A DNA stretch of 64,000 nucleotides from Crystallibacter degradans (GTDB lineage Bacteria > Actinomycetota > Actinomycetes > Actinomycetales > Micrococcaceae): contig NZ_JABBCH010000011.1 of assembly GCF_012952295.1 (NCBI RefSeq), positions 1-64,000 of the forward strand, given 5' to 3'. Of this stretch, positions 29,719 through 39,010 are shown piece after piece. The number at the start of each line of letters is the position of its first letter. Position 1 is the first letter of the stretch. The position numbers and the translations under genes are program-made. The notes under the pieces were generated by a model. It was given only the letters and a program-made list of their open reading frames with translations. It searched no databases and was not told the origin of the DNA.

Positions 29719-31014
29719 ATGTCCCAAAAACGTAAGTCCACCCGCCGCAGCCCGAAACCTGCTGGCCGAAGTCCTCAATCCGGCCCGCAGAAGCAGGACC
29801 AGAATGCCGCCGCATGGGCCGAAGTCCGGCGCAAGCTTGAACAAATCGACGCCAGCAAACGGGCGCAACCAGCCCTGTCGTCCAAGCCCCGGGCCGCGGC
29901 CGCGCGGGGGCAGAAATCCAGCCGTCCGCCGCAGGCCCCCTTCCGGATTCATGTTGATCCGGAGAGCGTCCGGCCTCTGAGTACCTTGGAAAGAGCTGTT
30001 GACGGGCTCGATCCACAGTCAGTGGCGGTAACCTACTGGCTCGATACTGCGGGCTGGGCCGGTAGCCGCCGGGTGACCGTGCGCTTCCGCGGTCTACTCT
30101 CCGATGCCGACGCCAACGAGTCGAACACTTTTGTCCGTGATGAAGTCGTTGAGGATATCGAACCGGACACAGGCAGAATTGCTGTCACGCTGCGCCACAA
30201 AGTGGCCCAACGGGGCATCTGGCGGGTGCGTGCCACGCCCGTCATGGACGGAGTCGAACAGCCCGAACGGTCGCAGCTTTCCGATGTCCGGACGCGGTAC
30301 CATCTCATCGCGTTCGGTCCGGGGGTCAATGTGCTCTCCTGGCCGCTGCTGGTCGGCCTCGGTGCCCTTTTTGCGCTGGTGCTGCAGGTCCTCTTCCTGG
30401 CCGCGGGCGGCTGGCCCTGGTGGCAGCCGTTCCTTATAGCAAGCATAGGAATTCTTGTCGGCATCGTTGGCGCCCGCCTGTGGGCACTGGCCCTGCACCG
30501 GAAACCTTTGCGCCAATTCATGAGCGCAGGGGCGTGCATACAGGGCTTCATTGTCGGGGCTGTTCTGGTCATGCTGCTCGGATCCCTGGTCTTCCAGATA
30601 CCGCTTGGCGTCTACTTTGACCTGTCCGCGCCCGGCATTTTCCTTGGACTCGCCGTCGGCCGCCCCGGATGTTTCCTCACGGGCTGCTGCTACGGCCGCC
30701 CCTCGGCGGCGAAGTGGGCCCTTTGGTCTTCGGACCGCCGTGAAGGCCGCAGGCGCTATCCGGTCCAGCTTGTCGAAGCGGCCATGGCACTGTTCATCAC
30801 CATCCTCGCGTTCGTCGCCGTCCTGGCTTTTGATACTGCCGGTACCGGCGCTGTTTTCGTCATCGGGATGCTGCTCTACATTATCGGCCGCCAGTTCCTC
30901 TTCCCCCTGCGTAAGGAATCCAGAACGGCCCGGGGCAGACTGCTCACTATCCTGGTATCCGTGGCCGGCATCCTGCTCACCGTCGGCTATGCGGTTCTCC
31001 CGAACCTCGCTTGA
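29719..31014 (+). CDS. prolipoprotein diacylglyceryl transferase-like membrane protein with extra N-terminal domain
   Basis: This 431-residue protein opens with a basic disordered stretch and a soluble beta-rich domain of about 170 residues (SVAVTYWLDTAGWAGSRRVT, then RIAVTLRHKVAQRGIWRVRA). Membrane helices begin at LLVGLGALFALVLQVLFLAA. The C-terminal half contains the Lgt-type motif LAVGRPGCFLTGCCYGRPSA and RYPVQLVEA. Canonical Lgt adds diacylglycerol to lipoprotein Cys and is about 270-300 residues with its GR-x-GN motif; here the motif has Cys residues and there is a fused soluble domain. It may be a divergent paralogue with a different acceptor. The start ATG 29719 follows AAAGG weakly. 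Confidence 0.65.
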   Translation: MSQKRKSTRRSPKPAGRSPQSGPQKQDQNAAAWAEVRRKLEQIDASKRAQPALSSKPRAAAARGQKSSRPPQAPFRIHVDPESVRPLSTLERAVDGLDPQSVAVTYWLDTAGWAGSRRVTVRFRGLLSDADANESNTFVRDEVVEDIEPDTGRIAVTLRHKVAQRGIWRVRATPVMDGVEQPERSQLSDVRTRYHLIAFGPGVNVLSWPLLVGLGALFALVLQVLFLAAGGWPWWQPFLIASIGILVGIVGARLWALALHRKPLRQFMSAGACIQGFIVGAVLVMLLGSLVFQIPLGVYFDLSAPGIFLGLAVGRPGCFLTGCCYGRPSAAKWALWSSDRREGRRRYPVQLVEAAMALFITILAFVAVLAFDTAGTGAVFVIGMLLYIIGRQFLFPLRKESRTARGRLLTILVSVAGILLTVGYAVLPNLA

Positions 31015-31276
31015 CGTGCGGCGGGCCGCCACACCACCCGCGGACACGGCCAGCACCGGCACCTCTTCACCCCGGGTGGGTGCTTTCCGGGTCCCGGACG
31101 AGGGGAAGGACTCATACTCGGCCACTCCGCGGCTCCCCCTTGTGTCAGTTTCAAGGCGCCTCAGCCTGGCAGCCGGGACGGACAGAGCGGCCGGACGAGC
31201 CCGCGAACATCAGTAGCTGGGCGAAGTCAGCGCCGTCGAAGAGAGCATCGTTCACCTGCGCCGGAGGGGCACCAGT
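31015..31276. other. intergenic region
   Basis: About 260 bases between the Lgt-like gene and the ISAzo13-type element; no feature recognised. Confidence 0.4.
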
Positions 31277-32540
31277 TTAGGGCCTGTCGGTTTTGGGGTT
31301 GAGGGTGTAATTCCACTCGCCGTGCCAGTCGTGGCGGATGAGCGCGCCGCTGGTCTCGAGGTCCTTCATCTGTTGGTCGGGGATCTTCACCCCGGTGGGG
31401 TACTGGCTCGTGTCGAGCTCGGCCTGGACCGTCAGCCCGGTGCGGGTGGTGGTCGCGGCGATGGTGTTGACGATGACGTCGTGGCTGGTCAGGGGCCGTC
31501 CGCGCCAGTTCATCGAGATGTGGGAGAAGAGGCGGTGCTCGATCTTGTTCCACCTGCTGGTCCCCGGTGGTAGGTGGCAGACCGTGATCATTAGGCCGGT
31601 CTGGTCGGCCAGGGCGGCCAGTTCGGTCTTCCAGGCCCGGGTGCGGTAGCCGTTGGAGCCGCCGCCGGCGGCGATCAGCAGCCGCGACGCGCCCGGGTAT
31701 GCGGCGTTGCCGGTGGTGCGCCACCAGGATCGGATGGTGTTGACGGCGAACGCGGCGGTATCGTGGTCGGCGCCCACCGAAACCCACCCGGCGTTCGCGG
31801 CCACGTCATAGACCCCGTAGGGGTTGGCCTTACCCAGGGCCGGGTCGATGCAGTCGTGGACCTTCACCCGCTCGGGGTCACCGGCCGGGCGCCACTCGGC
31901 CCCGTCGTTCTTGTCCGCCCCGACGAGCTCCTTCTTCTTGGTGTCCACACTGATCACCGGCTGCCCGGCGTCCAGGTGCTGCTCGGCCTGATCATTGAGG
32001 TAGGAGAACTGCCCGTCCCGGTCCGGATGCTGCCCGCCCTCGACGGTCTTGGCGTTGGATTGCAGGCTGAACCCCTCAGCGCGCAGCAGCTTCGCGACCG
32101 TCTCCTGGCTGACCCGGTGCCCCGCCGCGGTCAGCTCCGCAGCCAGGTGGCGCACCGACAGGGTCGTCCAGCACAGCGCCGAGGTCGGATCACCCCGCCG
32201 GGTGGGCTCTACCAGGGCCAGCAGCGCCGGTGCCAGCTCCGGATCGGCCGCCGCCGCCGGCTTGCGCCCGCCGCCAGCCCGGCGCACCCGACCCAACGGC
32301 TTCTCTCCCAAGTCCAGCTCGGCCACACCCTGCTGAACACGCGACCTCGATGCCCCCGAGGCACGCGCCACAGCCGCGATCCCACCACGGCCCAGCGACC
32401 TGGCCTCACCGGCGAGCACCAGCCGCGCCGACCGTTCATCCAGATGCGGCAGCACCGCCTCGAACTTCGCCCTCAACGACGACTCCACATCCGCACCAAT
32501 GGCCATACACCATTGTCACGTACCAAACGCCAAACGGAGT
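31260..32540 (-). mobile_element. insertion sequence of ISAzo13 type (approximate borders)
   Basis: The borders are estimates around the transposase gene. Flanking DNA on both sides is non-coding, so no gene is visibly interrupted. Confidence 0.5.
31277..32506 (-). CDS. ISAzo13-family transposase, apparently intact
   Basis: This 409-residue transposase has an N-terminal helix-turn-helix half (RGGIAAVARASGASRSRVQQ, then GHRVSQETVAKLLRAEGFSL) and a DDE catalytic half: PVISVDTKKKELVGADKN, then RLLIAAGGGSNGYRTRAWKT and CHLPPGTSRWNKIEHRLFSH. The Asp, the second-acid region and Glu of the catalytic triad can be placed in these blocks. No stop or frameshift is visible, so it may be the only active element here. 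I could not find convincing terminal inverted repeats or a target duplication by eye, so the element borders are open. Confidence 0.85.
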   Translation of the reverse strand: MAIGADVESSLRAKFEAVLPHLDERSARLVLAGEARSLGRGGIAAVARASGASRSRVQQGVAELDLGEKPLGRVRRAGGGRKPAAAADPELAPALLALVEPTRRGDPTSALCWTTLSVRHLAAELTAAGHRVSQETVAKLLRAEGFSLQSNAKTVEGGQHPDRDGQFSYLNDQAEQHLDAGQPVISVDTKKKELVGADKNDGAEWRPAGDPERVKVHDCIDPALGKANPYGVYDVAANAGWVSVGADHDTAAFAVNTIRSWWRTTGNAAYPGASRLLIAAGGGSNGYRTRAWKTELAALADQTGLMITVCHLPPGTSRWNKIEHRLFSHISMNWRGRPLTSHDVIVNTIAATTTRTGLTVQAELDTSQYPTGVKIPDQQMKDLETSGALIRHDWHGEWNYTLNPKTDRP

Positions 32541-32705
32541 GGTTATTTATTACTGACGTTTCCTTAGCCCCGGCCGGACCTCCTGGTGCGTCCGTCATGA
32601 CCGCTTTTCAACCGTCCCAAGGCACGAAACCAGGCGATACGTCGTTTGGTTCCCCCAAACCGGATACGAAGGCCCCCTCCCCGCCCTTTCCTTCCATCCG
32701 GACGG

Positions 32706-33896
32706 TTAGCGGTGCCGGATACCGCTGCCGCGGATGCCGTCACGGGTGAACTGGGAGAACGTGGAGGTCATCGATTCCAGCGGGCCGCGCCAATGGAAGG
32801 CGGCAAAGACGGTTCCCAGCGCGAGGACGATGATTACCTGGAACCAGTACAGCACCCCGTCGGACACGCCCGGAATCGCATCCGCCCAGCTCATCGTCCA
32901 GACGTGGGCTGAGTACAGGGACAGTGTCATCGCTCCGGCCCCGGAGAGCGGCAGCAGCAGCCCAGGCAGCCTGCCGGTCAGCAGCAGGCACACGGCCAGC
33001 ACGATAGCGGCCGTGCCGGAGGTGTGCAGCAGGTCCAGGCTGGAGCCGGCGTGCGGCGAGGAGGAGCCCAGCCACCACCAGGAATCCTCCTGCTCGATCC
33101 AGCCGAGGTTGACCTGATAGATGATCTCGAAATCGGGCCGCTGCGCCCCCTCCGTAGCCGCCACCTGTTCATAGCCGCCCAGCTGCCCCATCACGAACCA
33201 GGACACCGCTTTGGCGCTGGCCGCCGCCGCGATTCCACCGGCCAGAAGCCGCAGCTGAATGGTGGTGCGCAGCAGATCCAGCCGGCCGATGGCCAGGCCG
33301 ATCAGAATGTAGGACAGCCATTGCAGCACCGGGTAGAACCCGGTGAGGAAAAGATCGGAGAGCAGCGCCGCCGGAGTGAAGAAGTCTTCGATCACCACGT
33401 TGTGCTCCAGCACGCCGGCCGGCTGGACGTTCTCCAGTGCCCACGGGCGCAGCACAAACGCCAGGACCGGGGAAAGTAACAGCCAGCCGCCGGCCCACGC
33501 CGCAAGGACCCGCAGCCGAAGATGCAGGAAAGGCAGGGCACACAGGAAAAGCACCGCATAGTGGACCATGATGATGGCGATATTGACATTCAAGTAGCCC
33601 AGCAGCATTCCGACGAGACCGATGAACGCCGCCCGCACGGTGATGGCGGTGCGGTCGGCCCTCAGGTCCCGACCAGTGTGCGGACGGCTGCCCCCGGTCA
33701 GCAGGGCCAACCCGACGCCGGCCAACACCGCGAACAATGCGGACGAACGACCCGAAAACACCAAGCCGACAACATTGGGCTCGGCGGTCACGCCGGTGTC
33801 CCAGAGCGGGAAGACGTGGGCCGCCATCATCCCCAGCAGGGCGATGCCACGGGCCGCGTCAATGCCGGATATCCGCCGACGGGTTGTTTCTGCCAT
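32706..33896 (-). CDS. membrane protein with DUF418/heparan-acetyltransferase-like fold
   Basis: This 396-residue protein has about ten helices. The opening RISGIDAARGIALLGMMAAH is the hallmark of DUF418/YeiB and related acyltransferase-like membrane proteins. Later blocks include GRSSALFAVLAGVGLALLTG and LSGAGAMTLSLYSAHVW near the end. These proteins may transfer acyl groups across the membrane, but most have no known substrate. The ATG at 33896 directly precedes the first motif; the same frame is open a further 111 codons upstream but those residues look non-coding. Confidence 0.75.
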   Translation of the reverse strand: MAETTRRRISGIDAARGIALLGMMAAHVFPLWDTGVTAEPNVVGLVFSGRSSALFAVLAGVGLALLTGGSRPHTGRDLRADRTAITVRAAFIGLVGMLLGYLNVNIAIIMVHYAVLFLCALPFLHLRLRVLAAWAGGWLLLSPVLAFVLRPWALENVQPAGVLEHNVVIEDFFTPAALLSDLFLTGFYPVLQWLSYILIGLAIGRLDLLRTTIQLRLLAGGIAAAASAKAVSWFVMGQLGGYEQVAATEGAQRPDFEIIYQVNLGWIEQEDSWWWLGSSSPHAGSSLDLLHTSGTAAIVLAVCLLLTGRLPGLLLPLSGAGAMTLSLYSAHVWTMSWADAIPGVSDGVLYWFQVIIVLALGTVFAAFHWRGPLESMTSTFSQFTRDGIRGSGIRHR

Positions 33897-34937
33897 AAGC
33901 CATAATCCCACAGCCACCTGTCCGGATAGGTGCCGCCGGATTCCGACGGCGGCCCCGGCAGGCGCCGCCGGGCAGTTTGAGTCCCTGAATGGATTCCCGC
34001 TCATTGGAGTATTCCAGGTCACGGGCCGGACATGCCGGGCAACGACGCAACGACGCAACGACGCACTCTTGCACCGGCCGAGGTTCCGGACAGCACGGTT
34101 TATCCTCCCGACATCTGCAATCCTTCGCCTCCCTCGTCTCCTCGCCACGCATTTTTCACGGTGCCCCGTAAGCCGTCCTCGATCACGGATCTGATTTCCC
34201 CGCCAGGCATCGATGCCGCTGCGGTTCAAACATGCGGCGCAGCTGCCAGCATTTCCTTCCGCCCGCGACGGCCGGCATCACGGCATCTGACCCGTGGCCC
34301 GGATCACAGCAGCACTACGGTATTGTTTCCCTGCCTCCAGAAATCGGCGTGAAGATCCGTACGGAACGATCCAGATGTCCTAGTGTTCGACAGGCAGCGG
34401 AGCCCGCCGCCACTGCCCGCTTTCAGCTTCTCCCAAGGTTGCGGCCCTACAGTATCGAGTCCCTGCCGTGAGTGGCGGGACGAAGCGGGCCGGTTGCTGC
34501 TTCGCGGCAGCGCCGGTCCGTTTCCCCGGCACTTATGGGCCAGGAACAAGGCGCCCTTCGGCACCGGCCTCGGAAATACCCCCAACCCGTAGTTCCAGCA
34601 GTCGGTCCGGCATTGGTCATGGCTCCTCTACCACGTTGATCGGGTGTTTGTGCATCCCCGAAAAGGGGCACCACCTTTACCGCCCGTCAATTCTCTCCAC
34701 ACTCCTGATGGCACCGCCCGGACAGCGGTTCGACGGTACTGGGGAATCGGATCATGGTCGACCGGGGCAGGAATATGCCGGTGGCCTCAGACCAGCACAC
34801 CGTGACTCGCAACGGAGCACGAAACGGGGGGGCAGGATTATGGCCTCGGAGATGACGGCTGGCAGCGGGAACGGATGTGCCCGGGAGGAGAAGTATCTTA
34901 TGGATACGCAGCGTTGGGTGCCAGAGTTCAACGGGTA
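33897..34937. other. 1-kb intergenic region
   Basis: No convincing gene on either strand. Open frames present are low in family resemblance and lack ribosome sites. Confidence 0.45.
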
Positions 34938-35618
34938 TCAGGGGCGGGTGGCCGCCGCTTCGACCAGGTCCCGGAATTCGTCCAGGGTTTTGGGGTTTAA
35001 AAGTTTGCCGTCAAGGTAGAAGGTGGGTGCGCCGGCAATACCGAGGGCCTGTCCGTCACGCTTGTCAGCTTCGATGCGTTCCCTGGTCGCCGGGTCCGCG
35101 ACCGCGGCGTCGTAGGCGGCCATGTCGAGGCCGAGCTCTTGGGCGTAGCTGCGGAAAAGCGAACTTTGATCGTCGTCGGACTCACCCCACTGGGTCTGGG
35201 TGTCAAACATCTTCTTATACATCTGTTCGTACTTGCCCTGCTGGGCGGCAGCTTCCGCCGACAGGGCCGCGTTCATCGAATTCTTGTGCCCCGGCAGCGG
35301 GAAATATCGGTGCACGAAGGTGATTTTGTCGCCGTAGTCGGCGCGCAGTTCCTCCACAAACGGGTACGCGGTCAGGCAGGGTTCGCACTCGAAGTCCAGG
35401 AACTCCACCAGGACGGCCTTCTCATCCGGTGCCTGGGAGAGGACCCGGCTGTTCTCGCGCACGACATTGCCGCCGTCGCCCGGTGCAGTTCGACCGTTCA
35501 GGTAGTTGTTCATCAGAAAGATGCCGATGATCGATCCGATGACGACGAGTCCGAGAAGGGACCAGGCGAGGATTTTCGCTTTTTTGGTTCTGTCCGTGCC
35601 TGCGGTGCCGGTTCTCAT
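34938..35618 (-). CDS. DsbA-family thioredoxin-like membrane-anchored oxidoreductase
   Basis: This 226-residue protein has an N-terminal membrane anchor (ILAWSLLGLVVIGSIIGIFL) and a DsbA/DSBA-like thioredoxin domain outside the membrane. The active site is FLDFECEPCLTAYPFVEELR (CEPC), with an alpha-helical insertion and the cis-Pro loop LGIAGAPTFYLDGKLL. It should make or isomerise disulfides in exported proteins. The ATG at 35618 has AGGAAA; residues upstream in the same frame do not look coding. It is followed by a tiny membrane protein and lies near DUF305 and DUF326 copper-related genes. Confidence 0.88.
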   Translation of the reverse strand: MRTGTAGTDRTKKAKILAWSLLGLVVIGSIIGIFLMNNYLNGRTAPGDGGNVVRENSRVLSQAPDEKAVLVEFLDFECEPCLTAYPFVEELRADYGDKITFVHRYFPLPGHKNSMNAALSAEAAAQQGKYEQMYKKMFDTQTQWGESDDDQSSLFRSYAQELGLDMAAYDAAVADPATRERIEADKRDGQALGIAGAPTFYLDGKLLNPKTLDEFRDLVEAAATRP

Positions 35619-35807
35619 GTGTTTCCTGTTCCATCTTTCCGGCCGCAAGGCAGATGGTTCGGCTGCGGACCCGGTTCGATTCCCCGGAATACGAAGGCCG
35701 GCTCCGGCAGTACACGTAGGAAAGGATGCGAAGGCTGCTGGTTGCCGTCCGGACTGATGGCATTCTCCCAAGACGTACTGCCTGCACAGAACTGTGGGGA
35801 GACCGGC

Positions 35808-35981
35808 TCAGCGCGGGGGACCGGATTCATTCGTCTGGCGCCCTCCGCGCTCCTCGGCCTCTCGTTCTGCCTCGGCCAGCGCTTCACGCTCCTTCCGGTC
35901 GGCGTTAAAGACTGCCTTCATGGCGAAATAGAAGATCAACCCCACACCGGTAGAAGGTGCCAAGACCCACAGATACTCCAT
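35808..35981 (-). CDS. small membrane protein, hypothetical
   Basis: This 57-residue protein has one helix near the N-terminus (LAPSTGVGLIFYFAMKAVF), then a highly charged Glu/Arg-rich helix (KEREALAEAEREAEERGGRQ). GGAAGG abuts the ATG at 35981. It lies upstream of the DsbA-like gene on the same strand, with a 189-base gap, so the two may be co-transcribed. Confidence 0.5.
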   Translation of the reverse strand: MEYLWVLAPSTGVGLIFYFAMKAVFNADRKEREALAEAEREAEERGGRQTNESGPPR

Positions 35982-36283
35982 CCTTCCAATGTAGTCCCTT
36001 GCTCCGTGGTTGCAATGTAGTGCCTGCATGCCATGGCATTAGCCAAGCCGGATTGGTCGCTGCCCGTGTACCGCATGCCGGGCATGGCGGCACCACACCG
36101 CTGGGCAGCGGCATCCGCTGCCTGGAACCGGCGGCGATTGGCTGACCGGCCCCTGAGGGTATCCAGAGCCGCCATGCCACAGGGACACCTTGGCGTGTAC
36201 GAACACGGGCTCAGCGTGTTCCTGGACATCGGATCCCGTCAGGGCCATGCCTTCACGCTGTTGCCGGATACAGGACCAGACCG

Positions 36284-36967
36284 TTATTGGGCGGCGAGCA
36301 TGTCCTTCATTTCCTGGATCTCCGCTTCCTGGTCTTCGATAATCTGCTCGGCCAGGGCGACCGCTTCCGGGTTGGACCCGTTTTCGACCTGGTGTTCGGC
36401 CATCTGGATGGCACTTTCGTGGTGGGCGCTCATCTGTGTGAGGAAGAGCTCCTCGGCCTCGGCGCCTTGGGCGCTCTCAAGTTTTTCCATTTCCTCCGGG
36501 GTCATCATCTTCATTTCAGGCATGCCGCTCATCCCGGGCGAAGGGCTGCCGGTCATGCCTTCCATGTCAGGACCGCTCATGCCGGGGGACGCGCTGCCGC
36601 TCATCGTGGACGGTTCGTTCCAAGCTGTCAGCCAGCCCTGCATTGTTTGGATCTCGGAAGTTTGCTTGGCAATCATTTCGTTGGCCATGTCCGTGATTTT
36701 GGGATCGATCCCGTCCTTGGCCAGTATGATCTCGCTCATTTCGTTGGCCTGTTGATGGTGCGGAATCATCATTTGCGCGAACATCGTGTCCATACTGTTG
36801 TGCTCTGCCGCGGACGCAGATGTCGCCGCGGTAGTTGGTGCTGCCGGCGCCGTGGTTTCCGGTGAAGTGCCGCCACCGCCACCGCCGCATCCGGACAGGG
36901 CCACGGCTGCGGCGACAGCGAGGGCCGGCAGCGAAAGATACTGCTTGCTGACTGAGGTGTCCTTCAT
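36284..36967 (-). CDS. DUF305 lipoprotein, Met-rich (copper-associated)
   Basis: This 227-residue protein has a lipoprotein signal peptide (VALSGCGGGGGG) and a DUF305 domain. The first histidine pair is DTMFAQMMIPHHQQANEMSE near residue 65 and the second is FLTQMSAHHESAIQMAEHQV near residue 180. Between them is a Met-rich insert (MSGPDMEGMT, MSGMPEMKMM). His and Met clusters suggest copper binding outside the cell. TTGGAG precedes the ATG at 36967. A truncated paralogue lies at 20516. It is divergent from the copper-binding DUF326 gene at 37142. Confidence 0.88.
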   Translation of the reverse strand: MKDTSVSKQYLSLPALAVAAAVALSGCGGGGGGTSPETTAPAAPTTAATSASAAEHNSMDTMFAQMMIPHHQQANEMSEIILAKDGIDPKITDMANEMIAKQTSEIQTMQGWLTAWNEPSTMSGSASPGMSGPDMEGMTGSPSPGMSGMPEMKMMTPEEMEKLESAQGAEAEELFLTQMSAHHESAIQMAEHQVENGSNPEAVALAEQIIEDQEAEIQEMKDMLAAQ

Positions 36968-37141
36968 GTTTGCTACTCCAATATGGTCTCCGGCGCCGGA
37001 GGACTTGCATCGTCCCCGGCCTTGTACCTCAAAGGGGGTGCCGAGTGATGTGCCGGTAGCATCCGCCTGATAGTAAGGCTACTGTGCTTAAGAGGCGGCC
37101 GGTACCCGCCGGCCCGGAAATGGATGAAAAGGAGCAGGAAA

Positions 37142-37564
37142 ATGACGCACATCAGCTCGATGCTCGACACCTACCCCAAGGACCTGGGCGGCGTGGACCG
37201 CCAGAAGCTCGCCGAGTGCATTGCCGCCTGTTTCGAGTGTGCCCAGAACTGCACTGCCTGCGCTGACTCGTGCCTCGCGGAAGACATGGTCGCCGACCTG
37301 ACCAAGTGCATCCGCACCAACCTGGACTGCGCCGATATCTGCGCGGCCACCGGCAACGTCCTTTCCCGCCACACCGGCTATGACGCCAACATCACCAGGG
37401 CCATCGTGGAGGCCTGCCGCGCCGCTTGCAGGGCCTGCGCCGACGAATGCGGGAAGCACGCTCAAATGCACGAACACTGCCAGGTCTGCGCCGAAGCCTG
37501 CCGCCGCTGCGAAAAAGCCTGCGACGAGCTGCTGGCCTCGCTCGGACGCGTCGCCTCCGGGTAG
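37142..37564 (+). CDS. four-helix bundle copper-binding protein (DUF326, Csp-like)
   Basis: This 140-residue protein has no signal peptide and about 18 cysteines in repeated C-x2-C / C-x3-C patterns (LAECIAACFECAQNCTACAD, then EACRAACRACADECGKHAQM, then CQVCAEACRRCEKACDELL). This is the pattern of DUF326 four-helix bundle proteins, related to the copper storage protein Csp that fills its core with Cu(I)-thiolates. GGAG precedes the ATG at 37142. Divergent from the DUF305 lipoprotein gene, suggesting shared copper control. Confidence 0.88.
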   Translation: MTHISSMLDTYPKDLGGVDRQKLAECIAACFECAQNCTACADSCLAEDMVADLTKCIRTNLDCADICAATGNVLSRHTGYDANITRAIVEACRAACRACADECGKHAQMHEHCQVCAEACRRCEKACDELLASLGRVASG

Positions 37565-37859
37565 GGAATCAATGCCGGTACCGGGCTGATCAGGAATACC
37601 TGTCCCTGACGCGGACACGCCGCCCCGGAAAGGGGGACAGGGGCAGCCCTCGCAGTCGCCAGTGAGGTTGGCTCGACAGCCAAAGGAACCCACCCAATGT
37701 TCACCGGCTGCCGGTCATACGAGGGAGGGGATAAGGAGCTGGACATGGAGCTTCCCGTTACCCTGGGTTTCAAGGACGCCGAATCGCCGCCCTGCTGAGT
37801 GGGCCCGGCGGGAAATTGCAAGAGGCCTGCAGCAGACAGACCCTGAACCAGAACTTAAA
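37565..37859. other. intergenic region
   Basis: About 300 bases between two convergent genes; no gene recognised. Confidence 0.4.
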
Positions 37860-37898
37860 GAGGTATGCACCGTCGGCAGTTCCGACGATGCATACCTC
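37860..37898 (-). terminator. terminator of the LysM-NlpC/P60 gene
   Basis: A 16-17 bp stem with one internal mismatch (37860-37876 with 37882-37898) and a five-base loop lies 25 bases after the stop codon. On the minus strand it is followed by TTTAAG. Confidence 0.75.
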
Positions 37899-37922
37899 TA
37901 TTGCTGCCGCTGCTGCGGGGAT

Positions 37923-38816
37923 TTACCGGACGGTGTAGTAACCGTCTACCGGCATCCAGCTGATCGGGTGGACCAGAGTGCCATCGCCCGGGTTCAGGGC
38001 ACTGACCATCTTGCCGCCGCCCAGGTAGATACCGATATGGCCTCCGCCGTTCTGGGATACCAGGTCACCCGGCTGCGGGTTGCTGGTCGGCTTCATGGCC
38101 GCGATTTGCTGCTGGCTGGTACGGGGAAGGTCGATGCCTGCCTGGGCATAGACCCATTTGGTGAAGCCGGAGCAGTCCCACCCGGTGCTCGGTGAAGTTC
38201 CGCCGTAAACATACGGAGAATCCACCATGGACTTGGCGATATCGGCGATGCCGGAAGTACTGGCAGCATGCTCAATGCTAGAGCTGGCTGCGGCAACCGT
38301 GAAGGCCTCTTCCTGCGGTGCGGTCTGGGCCGGTGCTTCCGCCGGAGCCGGAGCGGGGGCCGGAGCAGCCTGGGCCGGGGCCTGGGCAGCCGGCGCCTGC
38401 GAGGCACCGGAGAGTTCGATGACGTCACCGGGGTAGATGATCGAAGTCCAGTCGAGGCCGTTGGCCGCGAAGAGATCGTTCAGGTCCACGCCGTACTGCG
38501 AGGCGATGGCACCGAGCGTGTCGCCGGCCTTGACAGTGTGGCTTGCAGCGCCTTCAGCGGAGGATGATCCGGGGCTGGCGTTGGCCGGAGCGGCAACGGT
38601 TTCAGTTTGGGTCTGGGCTGCGAAGTTGCTGGAATCCACTTCTGCAGCAGCATTGGCGGGCAGGCCGGCGCCGAGCATCAGGCCACCGGCAGCGGTGACA
38701 ACTGCGGCACTGCGGCCAACGGTACCTGCGTGGGACGATACGGCCTTGGAAACTCCGCTGAACGGGTTGCTGCGGACCGGGGTGGCACGGTGGCGTGCGT
38801 GATTGTTCTTGAACAA
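37923..38816 (-). CDS. LysM and NlpC/P60 domain peptidoglycan hydrolase
   Basis: This 297-residue secreted protein has a signal region (AAVVTAAGGLMLGAGLPANA) and one LysM domain (HTVKAGDTLGAIASQYGVDL). A Pro/Ala linker follows, then a C-terminal NlpC/P60 endopeptidase with catalytic Cys in GWDCSGFTKWVYAQAG and His in NGGGHIGIYLGGGKM. It should cut peptide stems of peptidoglycan. The start is the TTG at 38816, with GAGAGG upstream; the open frame further upstream to 38888 is riboswitch sequence, not protein. It is preceded by a c-di-AMP riboswitch, matching the known link between ydaO elements and cell-wall hydrolase genes. Confidence 0.9.
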   Translation of the reverse strand: MFKNNHARHRATPVRSNPFSGVSKAVSSHAGTVGRSAAVVTAAGGLMLGAGLPANAAAEVDSSNFAAQTQTETVAAPANASPGSSSAEGAASHTVKAGDTLGAIASQYGVDLNDLFAANGLDWTSIIYPGDVIELSGASQAPAAQAPAQAAPAPAPAPAEAPAQTAPQEEAFTVAAASSSIEHAASTSGIADIAKSMVDSPYVYGGTSPSTGWDCSGFTKWVYAQAGIDLPRTSQQQIAAMKPTSNPQPGDLVSQNGGGHIGIYLGGGKMVSALNPGDGTLVHPISWMPVDGYYTVR

Positions 38817-38839
38817 GGTTGTAGCCTCTCCCAATGCCT

Positions 38840-39010
38840 GCGAGGTAAGCTGTCGGGTTCGGATGGGAGTCACCCGGCCGCGTTCCACCCCGGAAAATCG
38901 CTCCGTGTGAAGTGCGGCTTAACCCCAAGGGCTCTGGAGGGAGCCCGTAAACGTGGGTCCCCCGCCTCTGCCGAATGTCTGCGAACGGACTCGGAACGGT
39001 GGCAGAGTTA
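38840..39010 (-). promoter_or_regulatory. ydaO-yuaA (c-di-AMP) riboswitch
   Basis: On the minus strand the leader contains GGCGGGGGACCCACG, then CCTTGGGGTTAAGCCGC, then GGGTGACTCCCATCCGAACC and CCGACAGCTTACCTCGCAGG, in that order. These are the conserved words of the ydaO-yuaA element, which binds c-di-AMP and usually turns genes off. The TTG start of the NlpC/P60 gene follows within about 25 bases. Ends are approximate. Confidence 0.92.
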
